A stretch of DNA of 64,000 bases from Hyphomonas sp. (GTDB taxonomy: Bacteria > Pseudomonadota > Alphaproteobacteria > Caulobacterales > Hyphomonadaceae), in the NCBI RefSeq assembly GCF_022844445.1, contig NZ_JALHLS010000002.1:124001-188000 (forward strand), written 5' to 3'. Below, one piece after another: positions 53,496-62,374 of the stretch (the first letter of the stretch is position 1; every line of letters begins with the position of its first letter). The notes beneath the pieces are model-generated. The model was not told the DNA's origin. It did not search any database and saw nothing but the letters and a program-made list of their open reading frames with translations. The position numbers were made by a program, and so were the translations under genes.

Positions 53496-55084
53496 AACAG
53501 CCCCCTTGCACTTGGGTAGTCGGCCTTTCCGTTCGGGCCGCGGGGTACCTGATCAACCACCTTGATTGCTTTCGGGACCTTGTATCCGGCAAGCTTTTGC
53601 CGGGCGAAGGCCGCTAGTTCCTCATGGTCAGTATCAGCTTTCCGCGAAACAATAGCGACGACCCGCTGTCCGAGCCGTGGATCTGTTTCCCCGAAGACCA
53701 AGGCATCAATGATGCCCGGAAACTGCTTCAGGACTTCCTCGACTTCTTCCGGGTAGACTTTCTCCCCCGCAGTGTTGATGCAGTGATTGCCGCGGCCAAG
53801 CAGCGTGATCGTTCCATCCGCCTCGAGGCGCGCGTGGTCGCCGCTGATCATGCGCCGGATGCCGTCGATGATGCGGTAGGTCGATGCCGTGCGTTCCGGA
53901 TCCTTGTAATAGCCGAGGGGCAGGGCACCGGCCTTGGCGATGACGCCGATTTTTCCGGAACCCGCTTCGACCGGTTCGAATGTTTCAGGATCAACAACGA
54001 TCACGTCGACAGGCGAGAACCGCGCCGCCTCCGGAACGATGTCCTTCGTGGTGACTGAAAAGGCGATGCTGGAGGCCTCGCTTGCGCCAAGGCCATCTGA
54101 GAGCACCGCTCGCGGCATGTGCTTCAGAAGTCCCTGCTTTGCTTCATGGCTCCACATCATTCCGCTCGAGACGATGGCTTCAACGCACGTGAGTTCAAAT
54201 GCGCCGGGTGCCGCGTCTAGCGCGTCGACGATCGGGCGGGCAAACGCATCTCCGACGATGACGACACCGGAGCATCGGTGCGCTTCAATCGCGCGGAGCG
54301 CCGCGGTTGCGTCGAAGCTTTTTGCGGCGCTGCAGACTACGGCTCCGCCGCGTGACAGGACGCTGACCGCAGAGAACAGTCCTGTGCCGTGCATCACCGG
54401 CGGCGCTATAAAGTATGCTGGCTGCGTCTTGCTGCCTCGCAGGAGCACCGCGAGCGCCTCGAGTGTCATCGCTGACGGATCGTTCAGCCCCGCGCGGCGC
54501 GCCGACGCGAGCGCTTCCCACATGGATTGCGACGGCCACATTACGCCCTTCGGCATTCCGGTGGTTCCGCCCGTGTAGAGCAGGAAGATGTCCTCACCGC
54601 TGCGGCTCGCTGGCAACAGCTGCGGACCTTCCGCATAAAGTTTCTCGATTGCTTCTGCTTCTGGCGCCGAGCCGCGAGCAGATATCTTCAGCTTCAAAGT
54701 TGAGGAGTTCGCCTTCTCGAGGGTGCCGGAAAACTCGGCGTCAAAGATCACCGCTTCGGCATCGGCGTTGCTCAGAAGGTAGCTCAGCTCTCCAGGGCCG
54801 TACCGGTAATTGATGTTGACCGAAACCAGGCGCGCTTTGAAACAGGCCGCGAAGGCGATGAGGTAGTCAGCTCCGTTGCGCATATAGAGCGCCACTTTTG
54901 AGCTTGGGGCGAGTCCGCGCCGCAAGAGGGCACCTGCAAGAGCGTCAGATCTTGCGTGAAAGGTTTGCCAGTCGGTCCGCTCGCCGTCGCAGATGACAGC
55001 GGGCGAGGCAGGATCAACGGTTGCTGCAACAAGGTCGAAGACATCCGCGTAGCTTATCGAAGCCGGCTTGATCAGATCAGACAT
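53483..55084 (-). CDS. acyl-CoA synthetase (AMP-binding, 533 aa)
   Basis: The start is ATG 55084 (MSDLIKPASISYADVFDLVA), overlapping the upstream hydrolase stop by 8 bases. The adenylation motif is FLLYTGGTTGMPKGVMW, followed by DGLGASEAS, and the C-terminal hinge and lysine region YKVPKAIKVVDQVPRGPNGK, where the last Lys is the catalytic one. It activates a carboxylic acid as acyl-AMP and transfers it to coenzyme A. It is the last gene of the leftward operon with the CocE-like and PhyH-like genes, suggesting catabolism of an ester or amide-linked fatty or branched acid. The exact substrate is unknown. Confidence 0.9.
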   Translation of the reverse strand: MSDLIKPASISYADVFDLVAATVDPASPAVICDGERTDWQTFHARSDALAGALLRRGLAPSSKVALYMRNGADYLIAFAACFKARLVSVNINYRYGPGELSYLLSNADAEAVIFDAEFSGTLEKANSSTLKLKISARGSAPEAEAIEKLYAEGPQLLPASRSGEDIFLLYTGGTTGMPKGVMWPSQSMWEALASARRAGLNDPSAMTLEALAVLLRGSKTQPAYFIAPPVMHGTGLFSAVSVLSRGGAVVCSAAKSFDATAALRAIEAHRCSGVVIVGDAFARPIVDALDAAPGAFELTCVEAIVSSGMMWSHEAKQGLLKHMPRAVLSDGLGASEASSIAFSVTTKDIVPEAARFSPVDVIVVDPETFEPVEAGSGKIGVIAKAGALPLGYYKDPERTASTYRIIDGIRRMISGDHARLEADGTITLLGRGNHCINTAGEKVYPEEVEEVLKQFPGIIDALVFGETDPRLGQRVVAIVSRKADTDHEELAAFARQKLAGYKVPKAIKVVDQVPRGPNGKADYPSARGLFLQK

Positions 55085-56975
55085 CATTGCGCTCCAAGTA
55101 GTGGAATGCCGCAGCATGGCGCCCTTCAAACCGGGCTCCAGGATCATGAGCGGCGCTTTGTGGAAGACATTCGTCAATGAGAGGCAAGTAGAGGCAGCTT
55201 GCCGGCTCGCCTCCGGTCAGAAGCGTCAGCGTCGGAGCGGGGGCTTCCGGAAGGACGAACAGGTTGTCCGCATCCGTGCCGGCGAGGGTCAGTCTCACCC
55301 GGCTTCCCGGCTGCAGCCGCCAGGCGACGGGATAGAATTCAAGAGCGACCTCCATCACCTCGCCCGGGGTGACGTCCTTCAGATCGCGCGCCGACTGGCT
55401 ATGGAACGCACGCCCGTCATGCGGGCGCGGACTATCCGAGATCTGGCGGTGGAAGAAGTTCAGCCAGCCCTCGGTGATGTAATGCGCCCGGCCATCCGTG
55501 AGGATTTCCTCCAGCGTCGCGATGAGCGCGCCAGACCGGCCCGTCGTCTTCAGGTAAGCAAAAAGCTCTGGACGGCCGTTGAGGCGCGCGCCGTCCCTGA
55601 AGGGCTCTGTGAGGAATGCGAGGCATCGCAGCGAACGGCGGTTCAGGTCCGGCGGCGAAATGCGCTTGTCGCTGCGAAAGAAGAAACGGGACCGGCTATG
55701 GTCACCTAGTGTGACTCCATAGTCGACTGCGTAAGTCAGCTCAGTATTCCTTGCTGTTCCCGGCTGGGCAAGGTTGCCTTCGCTATCAAGGTCGAGGCGC
55801 CTCTTGCAGCTCTCGGGCAACGGATACGTCTCAGCGCTGAACCAGCGTTCAAGGCCAAACGTATCGACCTCAGCAAAGCAGAAAGGCGCCTCCGACAGAA
55901 TCCCGTTGTCGATGCCCTTCAGCCAGTAATCGAACCAGCGGTGTTGTTCGATATAGGAGACTTGCGGACCCAGATGATTCCACGGACCCATCAGGAGCCG
56001 TTTCGGAACCGTCAGTGCCCTGTAGAAATCCAGGATGTGCCCGTTGAAACTGATGTCCCACCAGCCGCTGACGAGCAGGATCGCCGTACCCGACGCATTG
56101 AGGCGTGCGGTTTCATCGAGACTGTCACCCAGCGGCCCGAGTTCGGGCAGCGGTGGGGCAGGGGCGTCCTGGCGCACGGCCTGAAGCATCGGTTCACGGA
56201 CCATCTTCATCAGCGACATCGGGTCCGCCGTATCTGTCGGCAGCGACCGAGGGCGACGCTGCAGGACAGCTTCTTCCATCAGGCGCGGACCCTCATTCCC
56301 ATCGACGGGCAGGGCAGGGGCCTGTCCCTGCTGGTTGGCAACCATGCCCGCCCAGTCGACCGAGTAGAAACCATGCAGGTAGAGCCCGCCGTCGCAGACG
56401 GCGGAGAAACCCTGCGATGTGGCCATCGGGGCGATCGCGGTCAGGTGACGCGGATGATAGGCCGCCGTCGTCAGCTGGATCGTTCCTTCCCAGGAAATGC
56501 CGATCATGCCGACCCTGTCCGTCGACCAGTCCTGTGCGGCGATCCAGTCGATGATGAAGGCAATGTCGGCGCTGTTGCGCCACATCAAATTCGAGCCCTT
56601 CCCGAACGAGGCTCCTGTGCCGCGAAGATCAATGCAGACGAGGTTGTATCCATGGTCAACCAGCCGTTTGGCGAGCAGGCTTTTCTCATAGCCGGTGACG
56701 AGATCGCCGACTTTCAGCTTCTTCCAGGCGGGCTGGTCACCGCTGAGCGCCAGATCGGTTTCGCCAAAGAAGTAAGCCCGCCTGTATCCCGTCGCCTGAA
56801 CGATCGTGGGAAGCGGGCCCTCAAGGACTTCGCCATCGAGGCATGGCCGCAGGATGTCGATGGCAATCCGGCAGCCGTCATCGACCGCAACGTACATCGA
56901 TCTGCGTTCATAGCTGTTCGCCACCTCTGAGGTGTAACCCTCATAACCCCCCGGACCCGTTTTCCGGGCGTTCAT
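55077..56975 (-). CDS. CocE/NonD-family (S15) hydrolase (632 aa)
   Basis: An alpha/beta hydrolase with nucleophile elbow GMIGISWEGTIQL, preceded by YNLVCIDLRGTGASFG, and a C-terminal jelly-roll domain (RVRLTLAGTDADNLFVL), as in X-Pro dipeptidyl peptidase/cocaine esterase-like enzymes. No signal peptide is seen. The start ATG overlaps the PhyH stop (ATGA) and its own stop overlaps the synthetase start, so the three genes are tightly coupled. It probably cleaves an ester or amide to release the acid used by the synthetase; substrate unknown. Confidence 0.9.
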   Translation of the reverse strand: MNARKTGPGGYEGYTSEVANSYERRSMYVAVDDGCRIAIDILRPCLDGEVLEGPLPTIVQATGYRRAYFFGETDLALSGDQPAWKKLKVGDLVTGYEKSLLAKRLVDHGYNLVCIDLRGTGASFGKGSNLMWRNSADIAFIIDWIAAQDWSTDRVGMIGISWEGTIQLTTAAYHPRHLTAIAPMATSQGFSAVCDGGLYLHGFYSVDWAGMVANQQGQAPALPVDGNEGPRLMEEAVLQRRPRSLPTDTADPMSLMKMVREPMLQAVRQDAPAPPLPELGPLGDSLDETARLNASGTAILLVSGWWDISFNGHILDFYRALTVPKRLLMGPWNHLGPQVSYIEQHRWFDYWLKGIDNGILSEAPFCFAEVDTFGLERWFSAETYPLPESCKRRLDLDSEGNLAQPGTARNTELTYAVDYGVTLGDHSRSRFFFRSDKRISPPDLNRRSLRCLAFLTEPFRDGARLNGRPELFAYLKTTGRSGALIATLEEILTDGRAHYITEGWLNFFHRQISDSPRPHDGRAFHSQSARDLKDVTPGEVMEVALEFYPVAWRLQPGSRVRLTLAGTDADNLFVLPEAPAPTLTLLTGGEPASCLYLPLIDECLPQSAAHDPGARFEGRHAAAFHYLERNDV

Positions 56976-58024
56976 TGGCCGGCTTTCCTTGCACGCGCCT
57001 TCTGCCGCGCCCGCGATACAAAGGCGTCAATGTCGGCGCCGCCGACCTCTGTGACCGACGGCCACTGGAACGACTCTGGGGGCGGCGCGGCCGACCTGGA
57101 AGCAAGTCCCGCGGCGATGCGCCAGGGGTCAGAATTCCAGCGCGGAAATCTCGCCTCGACCCCTCTGATCGTGCGCTCGGTCCAGTAAGGATTGCCGGGT
57201 CTTGGTACACCGTAGACGGACAATTGTTCGGGGCCAGCCATTTCCATGATGTCGCGCCAGATCGGCAGCACAGGATGGAAATCCCCGCGGCGCGGACCGA
57301 TCCAGGGCATGTCGCTGCGCCGGTATCCGGCACCCACCACGTGCCGGTAGGCGCCTGGCTCTGTCAGGTCCGTGCCGCGGTGAAAGGTTTCGCCCGAATA
57401 GAGCAGCACCGTGCCGCGCGGGCCTACCGCGCGGCGTTCGCCTCTCGCAAGCTCCGTTTGCCCTTCGCTGCCGGGCTGGCCGGCCTCGATACCGAAGCGC
57501 CGCGCCTCTGAGTTACGGACATAGGCGAGCGCGCCGTTACCGAGGTCCACATCCGTGAGGTAGATGAACATCAGCACGGCGCCGTGTTCCGGCCGGTCCG
57601 GCGGCACAAGCAGCTGATGGGTCGGGTAGTCTCTGTGGAAGGGTTGGCTGTAATTGGTCTGGCCGGCATCCTTGCGCCATGCATAGGACGTGTAGAGGAA
57701 GACGTCGTCCGTCCCGAGCAGCGACTGTACGGCCCGGATCAGCCGCGGATGCGCGGCCAGCAGGTTGAGGTCCGGAGCTCCCAGCGTCGGCAGCGGACGG
57801 ATCGCTTCGAGCTGGTCGACATGGAACTTCGCCGTCTCGGCCGTATTGCCGGCCTCGGCCGTCGCTTTTCGCGCCGCCGGCGGCAGCATCTCGTAGATCG
57901 TCTGAAAGTCTTCGTGCGGCTTTTCGAGTTCTTCGGCGCTGTAGAAACCGGGCAGGATCAGGACGCCCTCTTCCCTCCAGGTCTGTATGTCGGCTTCGCT
58001 CAGCGGTGATGCGTGCGTTTGCAT
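56972..58024 (-). CDS. phytanoyl-CoA dioxygenase (PhyH)-like oxygenase (350 aa)
   Basis: The start is placed at ATG 58024, with GGGGAAG 6 bases upstream, not at the upstream in-frame codon at 58048. The iron motif HxD is in QPFHRDYPTHQ and the distal His in ETFHRGTDLT, followed by a 2-oxoglutarate-binding Arg region. PhyH-family enzymes hydroxylate substrates using Fe(II) and 2-oxoglutarate. It leads the three-gene operon; the operator-like site at 58078-58095 lies about 55 bp upstream of the start. The substrate is unknown. Confidence 0.88.
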   Translation of the reverse strand: MQTHASPLSEADIQTWREEGVLILPGFYSAEELEKPHEDFQTIYEMLPPAARKATAEAGNTAETAKFHVDQLEAIRPLPTLGAPDLNLLAAHPRLIRAVQSLLGTDDVFLYTSYAWRKDAGQTNYSQPFHRDYPTHQLLVPPDRPEHGAVLMFIYLTDVDLGNGALAYVRNSEARRFGIEAGQPGSEGQTELARGERRAVGPRGTVLLYSGETFHRGTDLTEPGAYRHVVGAGYRRSDMPWIGPRRGDFHPVLPIWRDIMEMAGPEQLSVYGVPRPGNPYWTERTIRGVEARFPRWNSDPWRIAAGLASRSAAPPPESFQWPSVTEVGGADIDAFVSRARQKARARKAGQ

Positions 58025-58077
58025 GGCGTCTTCCCCGATCCGGCGCATTCGGCACGATGCGCTCTTTGATCGAAGAA

Positions 58078-58095
58078 ACTATACAAATGTTCAGT
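58078..58095. promoter_or_regulatory. TetR-type operator-like site upstream of PhyH operon
   Basis: ACTATACAAATGTTCAGT fits the partial dyad ACTnnACAnnTGTnnAGT. Its counterpart upstream of the epimerase/hydrolase pair (59817-59834) reads, on the other strand, ACTGTACGTTTGTTCAGT, matching at 14 of 18 positions. A TetR gene lies next to both. It is therefore a good candidate operator for that regulator. Confidence 0.55.
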
Positions 58096-58115
58096 CTTCA
58101 AGGCCTGTCTTGAAA

Positions 58116-58757
58116 TTATCGCTCAGGCGGCGGCGCGAACGTGCCTGAGGCAAGCACGCGCACAGTGCGGGACCAGGTGTCGAAGCGTGCGCGGTGCGCA
58201 CTCAGATCGCCGCCAATGGACAGGTCGAGCCCGATCCCCCGCACCAGATGAACCGATGTCTGGAGCGCGCTCCTGACGAGATCGGCTGAGCCCACCGGCA
58301 CATCTTCAAGCGCGCTGTCGATGAACGTATCCAGAAGCCTTGAAAGCTCGTCGGCCCCCCGCCGTATTGCTTCGCCGAGTTCAGGCTCGGTCCGCGCGGC
58401 GGTGAGCACTTCAAGGCCCACGACGAAGAAGTCACCCTCAAGCGTCGACCAGAGCCAGCCCAGGAAGACATCTATTTTCTGGCCGGGTTCGGCCGTCTGC
58501 ATCGCCGCGTCGAGCGAGGCCAGGCTGCGCAGGCCGAGATCCACGATCAGCGCGCCGAAAAGATCCGTGCGCTGCCGGAAATGATGCAGCAGCGTGCCTT
58601 TCGAAAAGCCACCGGTCTCGCACACGGCCCAGGTCGATGCCCCGGCATAGCCGCGGCCCATCAGCGTATCATGCGCCGCCTTCAAGATGCGCTCGCGCGT
58701 GGCGCGGGTTCGATCGGCCTGGGTGCGGCGGGCTGGAGGTTTTTCAGTGTCGGGCAT
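58116..58757 (-). CDS. TetR-family regulator (213 aa)
   Basis: The N-terminal HTH is RERILKAAHDTLMGRGYAGAS, then ETGGFSKGTLLHHFRQRTDLF, the canonical TetR recognition helix region. The C-terminal ligand domain is helical and of usual length. It starts 9 bases after the epimerase stop and is co-transcribed with it from the promoter at about 59.8 kb, where the operator-like palindromes lie. This implies autoregulation and control of the divergent operon and of the PhyH operon. The ligand may be an acyl-CoA or related compound; not shown. Confidence 0.9.
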   Translation of the reverse strand: MPDTEKPPARRTQADRTRATRERILKAAHDTLMGRGYAGASTWAVCETGGFSKGTLLHHFRQRTDLFGALIVDLGLRSLASLDAAMQTAEPGQKIDVFLGWLWSTLEGDFFVVGLEVLTAARTEPELGEAIRRGADELSRLLDTFIDSALEDVPVGSADLVRSALQTSVHLVRGIGLDLSIGGDLSAHRARFDTWSRTVRVLASGTFAPPPER

Positions 58758-58766
58758 GGCGCGAGT

Positions 58767-59786
58767 CTAAGCCCGTTCGCCAGAACCGGGAATGGCCGCG
58801 GTCGGGATCGATCGACGCATCTGTTCAAGGGCTTCATCATAGCGGATCTGCGGCGTCCAGCCGAGTTCGCGGCCGATCCGCGCGTTCGGGATCCGGTTAT
58901 CAAATCCCACGAGATTGACCCCCTCCATGAAAGGCAGGGCCGCATTTTCCGGGCCTTTCAGTTCGGCCGGGTTTTCATTCGCTTTCACGAGATCGAGGAC
59001 GTCCTGCAGCGGAAATAGCGGCGGGCGCGGCCGGCCGGCAAGGGTGGCCATGTCGGTCATGAAGCGGGCCCAGGTCACGTCTTCGCCGTCGCAGACATTG
59101 TAGGTGCGTCCAATGGCGGCCGGGTGCGTGGCCGCAAGGAAAATTGCATCCGCCAGATTGTCGACATGCGTCAGTCCGGCATTGTTCGTATCCGCTTCGC
59201 CAATCAGCGCGCCGCCGGACGCCCGGATTGCCTCGATCAGCCGGTCGCCCCAGGCCCCGCCGCCGCCGAGCCCGTAGACGTTTGCCGGACGTATGAGCGT
59301 CAGGGGCAGTGACAGTCTTGAGGCCACCTCCAGCGCGGCAGCTTCCTGGCCCTGCTTGGCTCGGCCATAGGCCCCCGCCCAGGGACCGTGGCCGGCCTCC
59401 TCATCGCAGACGCGTGTCTGGATGTGCGTGCCGTAGACCGCGATCGAAGTCGCAACGACGAGCCGCGCGCGGACGCTACCAGCCGCCTCGCAGACATGGC
59501 GTGTGCCATCAACAAAGATGCGCCACTGGAGGTCATAGTCGCCGCCATGACCGACGAGCCCCGCCAGATGGATCACGAGATCGCGGTCCTCACAGGCCGC
59601 GGCGAGGCTCGCTGGCTCTAGGAGATTTCCCGAACGCGCGGCGACCCGGCCTTCCCAGTCAGCAGGCAGCGCTTCTCCGGGCAGGGCAAAGGAGGCGACA
59701 TCGTCTCCTTCGCTCAGGAAGCGGCTGACGACCCGCCGGCCAATAAACCCCGTTCCGCCGGTAACCAGGACGCGCCGCTGCTGCAT
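58767..59786 (-). CDS. NAD-dependent epimerase/dehydratase-like protein (339 aa)
   Basis: The start is ATG 59786, with GGAGG 5 bases upstream. VLVTGGTGFIGRRVVSRFL is the Rossmann dinucleotide-binding Gly motif; AYGRAKQGQEAAAL has the YxxxK catalytic pair. An extended SDR of normal length. In this setting it more likely reduces a ketone or lactone-type intermediate than a sugar nucleotide; substrate unknown. It forms an operon with the TetR gene and is divergent from the hydrolase operon. Confidence 0.85.
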   Translation of the reverse strand: MQQRRVLVTGGTGFIGRRVVSRFLSEGDDVASFALPGEALPADWEGRVAARSGNLLEPASLAAACEDRDLVIHLAGLVGHGGDYDLQWRIFVDGTRHVCEAAGSVRARLVVATSIAVYGTHIQTRVCDEEAGHGPWAGAYGRAKQGQEAAALEVASRLSLPLTLIRPANVYGLGGGGAWGDRLIEAIRASGGALIGEADTNNAGLTHVDNLADAIFLAATHPAAIGRTYNVCDGEDVTWARFMTDMATLAGRPRPPLFPLQDVLDLVKANENPAELKGPENAALPFMEGVNLVGFDNRIPNARIGRELGWTPQIRYDEALEQMRRSIPTAAIPGSGERA

Positions 59787-59816
59787 TTTGACCTCCGTAA
59801 TCGTCCGCATATTGAC

Positions 59817-59848
59817 ACTGAACAAACGTACAGTCCATATGGACGGTA
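59817..59848. promoter_or_regulatory. divergent promoter region with two overlapping operator-like palindromes
   Basis: ACTGAACAAACGTACAGT (59817-59834) is the counterpart of the site at 58078-58095. It overlaps TACAGTCCATATGGACGGTA (59829-59848), a 20-bp palindrome with one mismatched pair and core GTCCATATGGAC. Both lie between the divergent epimerase and metal-hydrolase genes. TetR-type control is the likely function. Confidence 0.6.
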
Positions 59849-59888
59849 AGTGAAGTTAAACGCCGCTTGTCAACGCGAGGAGCAGGTC

Positions 59889-60722
59889 ATGAGCATTGCT
59901 GAAGACATTCCGATCCGCCGGATGAACTTCGAGTTTCCCGATGACATGGATCTCGTCTTCATCGAGGACGATCCGGCCCTGTCCTACCTCTTCGTCGGGT
60001 CATGGATGATGCTGCCCTACCTTGAGCCCTTCCTGATCCGGACGGTCCAGGCGGCCATGCCTCAGATCAAGGACCAGGACCTCAAGGAAGAGGCGCTGCG
60101 CTTCTGCGCGCAGGAAGGCCAGCACTTCCGTCAGCACCAGAAAATGAACGATGTGGTAAAGCGGGTGCACCCGGCAGGACCGCGCCTTGCGGAACTCGAA
60201 AAGGAAGTCGAAGCCTTGTTCGACGACTGGAGCCGCAATAAGCCGCTCAAGTTCTGCCTCGCATATGGCGAAGGCTTCGAATCCATGACGTGCGCCGCCG
60301 CGCGGACACAGATCGAAACAGGCATGTTCGATTACATGAAGGAACCCATCCGTGGGCTGATGTACTGGCACATCATGGAAGAGGTCGAGCACCGCAGCGT
60401 TGCGCACGATGTCTATCATGCCTGCGGCGGCGACTACTTCCACCGGATGAAGCTCGCGATGTTCTTCCAGCGGCACTATCTGGGGCTCTGCAGCCGCTTC
60501 CAGGCAGCCATGATTGAGGCTGATCCGGAAACCATCGCCCGCTACCAGACGCCCGAACTCGAGGCCAAGCGTGCGGCCCGGATGAAGGCCTATAACAAGG
60601 TCTTCCTGCCAAAACTGCTGGCAACCTACATGCCCTGGTACAACCCATCGCGGGTGCCGCTGCCGGGGGGCTACGAGACGGCGAGGACGACTTACTCGAA
60701 CCTCGCCCTCAGCATTCGCTGA
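59889..60722 (+). CDS. predicted metal-dependent hydrolase (PF10118-like, 277 aa)
   Basis: The start is ATG 59889 behind GAGGAGCAGGTC; the in-frame codon at 59850 is less likely. Text such as EEALRFCAQEGQHFRQHQKM and MEEVEHRSVAHDVYHACGGDY contains paired ExxH-type motifs that suggest a di-iron, ferritin-like helical fold, as in the metal-dependent hydrolase family PF10118. It is the first gene of a rightward operon of four. Its actual reaction is unknown. Confidence 0.85.
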   Translation: MSIAEDIPIRRMNFEFPDDMDLVFIEDDPALSYLFVGSWMMLPYLEPFLIRTVQAAMPQIKDQDLKEEALRFCAQEGQHFRQHQKMNDVVKRVHPAGPRLAELEKEVEALFDDWSRNKPLKFCLAYGEGFESMTCAAARTQIETGMFDYMKEPIRGLMYWHIMEEVEHRSVAHDVYHACGGDYFHRMKLAMFFQRHYLGLCSRFQAAMIEADPETIARYQTPELEAKRAARMKAYNKVFLPKLLATYMPWYNPSRVPLPGGYETARTTYSNLALSIR

Positions 60723-60761
60723 ACTTCAGAAAACTTCAAAGACAGACCCCGGGAGGACAAG

Positions 60762-61310
60762 ATGGCAGACGGACAGGCTAAGCTCAGCATGGAAGAAAAA
60801 TTCGCCCAGTATGCGGCGAAAGTCGCCGCGCGCGGCACGTTCCCGGTCTGGGAAGCACCGACACAGCTCGTACGCGACGAGGACCTTCCCTGGGCGGTCG
60901 CCCCGGACGGCACCGCCATCAAGCTGCTGCATGTGGATCTCAACCAGGGTCTCTGGATTTCGATGACACGGCTTCCGGCCGGCGCAAAAGTCATCAAGCA
61001 TTTCCATACCGGTTTTGTTTATGCAGTCACCCTGCAGGGAAGCTGGTACTATCTCGAAAGCCCGGAAGAAGTCTCCGGGCCCGGCTCCTACCTTTTCGAG
61101 CCCGCCGGCTCGACCCATACGCTTGTGACGCCGCCGGATCAGGCTGGAGAGACCATCGTCTGGTTTGCGATCTACGGCGCAAACATCAATCTCGATGACG
61201 AGGGCAAGCCGGTTTCTGTCGTTGATGCCCGCGCCGCACTCGAAATGTACCGAGTGTATTGCGACGCCATCGGCGCAGATTGCTCCAAGCTGATTGTTCA
61301 CGGTGAATGA
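60762..61310 (+). CDS. cupin-domain dioxygenase-like protein (182 aa)
   Basis: Cupin motifs are HFHTGFVYAVTLQGSWYYLE with metal-binding histidines, and GSTHTLVTPP. The layout and length match the 2,4'-dihydroxyacetophenone/acetylacetone dioxygenase-like cupins, which cleave carbon-carbon bonds with Fe(II). The TGA stop overlaps the ATG of the alcohol dehydrogenase. Acting after oxidation steps in the same pathway is plausible; substrate unknown. Confidence 0.85.
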   Translation: MADGQAKLSMEEKFAQYAAKVAARGTFPVWEAPTQLVRDEDLPWAVAPDGTAIKLLHVDLNQGLWISMTRLPAGAKVIKHFHTGFVYAVTLQGSWYYLESPEEVSGPGSYLFEPAGSTHTLVTPPDQAGETIVWFAIYGANINLDDEGKPVSVVDARAALEMYRVYCDAIGADCSKLIVHGE

Positions 61311-62374
61311 TGATGACGGGTATGCGGGCAAGCGTCCTTTACGGCCAGACGTTCCGGACTGAAAACCGTCCCGTGCCTGAACCGGGACCCGGCGAGGTGC
61401 TGATCAAGGTCCGCTCCTGCGGCATCTGCGGATCTGACCTGCATGTGTTCAAGCACCAGAAGCACACGATCGAAACGGCACGCTCGCTCGGCGCGGATGT
61501 GACCGAACTCGAGCGCGCCTACAATCAGGGCGTCGTCCTCGGGCACGAGTTCGTCGGCGAGGTCTGCGCCTTCGGGCCAGGGACGGAGCGAGCCCTCGCC
61601 GTTGGCGACCGCGTTGTCTCGATGCCTTTTGTTCTGAAGCAGGGCGCGCCTGTCCTCATCGGATCCAATCCGGAAACGACAGGCGCCTATGCCGAGTACA
61701 TGACCCTGACAGAAGCCATGCTCCTGAAGGTACCAGCGACCGTCCCGACAGAAGCTGCCGCCTTCGTCGAGCCGCTCGGGATCGCAGTGCACTCGGTCAA
61801 CAAGGCCGCCCTGCCTGACGGCGCAGCGGCTGTAATTGTCGGCGCCGGGCCGATCGGTCTCGCGATCACCGCCGTCCTCAGGGCGCGGGGCGTGCGGACC
61901 ATCATCGCGTCAGATCTTTCCCCGAAGCGCCGGGAGCTCGCAGCCCGGATGGGCGCAAGCGATGTCGTCAACGGCGCCGAGCAGAGCCCGATCGCGCTCG
62001 CCGCGGAAAAAGCGCCCGGCGCTCCGCTGGTCATCTTCGAGAATACCGGAGCGCCCGGCATGCTGGGACGGCTTGTGCTCGAAGCCCCGCAGAATGCGAG
62101 GATCGTGGTGACCGGCATTGCGTCCGGCAATGAGAGTTTCCTGCCGATGGTGGCCATCGCCAAGGAGCTCTCCATGGTGTTTGTCATCTACTACTCGCCG
62201 GAAGAATTTGCCGATGCGCTTCGCCTGATCGAGCAGGGGTTGTTTGACTGGCAGGCGCTTCACACCGGCACCGTCGGCCTTGACGGGATTGCCGGCGCCT
62301 TCTCTGAGCTCGCAGATCCGGAGAAGCATGCCAAGATCCTGATCGATCCGTGGTCGGACGGGAGCCTGAATTGA
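61307..62374 (+). CDS. zinc-dependent alcohol dehydrogenase (MDR, 355 aa)
   Basis: Medium-chain dehydrogenase with catalytic zinc ligands in SCGICGSDLHVF and VLGHEFVGEV, and Rossmann motif VIVGAGPIGLAITAVL. The structural-zinc cysteine cluster is absent and is replaced by a short insert, as in some members. Three consecutive ATG-like starts (61307, 61310, 61313) are possible. It overlaps the cupin gene upstream, and the next gene starts inside its stop. It oxidises an alcohol or reduces an aldehyde/ketone with NAD(P). Confidence 0.9.
   Translation: MMMTGMRASVLYGQTFRTENRPVPEPGPGEVLIKVRSCGICGSDLHVFKHQKHTIETARSLGADVTELERAYNQGVVLGHEFVGEVCAFGPGTERALAVGDRVVSMPFVLKQGAPVLIGSNPETTGAYAEYMTLTEAMLLKVPATVPTEAAAFVEPLGIAVHSVNKAALPDGAAAVIVGAGPIGLAITAVLRARGVRTIIASDLSPKRRELAARMGASDVVNGAEQSPIALAAEKAPGAPLVIFENTGAPGMLGRLVLEAPQNARIVVTGIASGNESFLPMVAIAKELSMVFVIYYSPEEFADALRLIEQGLFDWQALHTGTVGLDGIAGAFSELADPEKHAKILIDPWSDGSLN

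Noticed and set aside
56105-56930. Plus-strand frame of about 329 aa over the CocE-like gene
   Set aside because: Antisense shadow; the minus strand has a full hydrolase with GxSxxG and overlapping operon neighbours.
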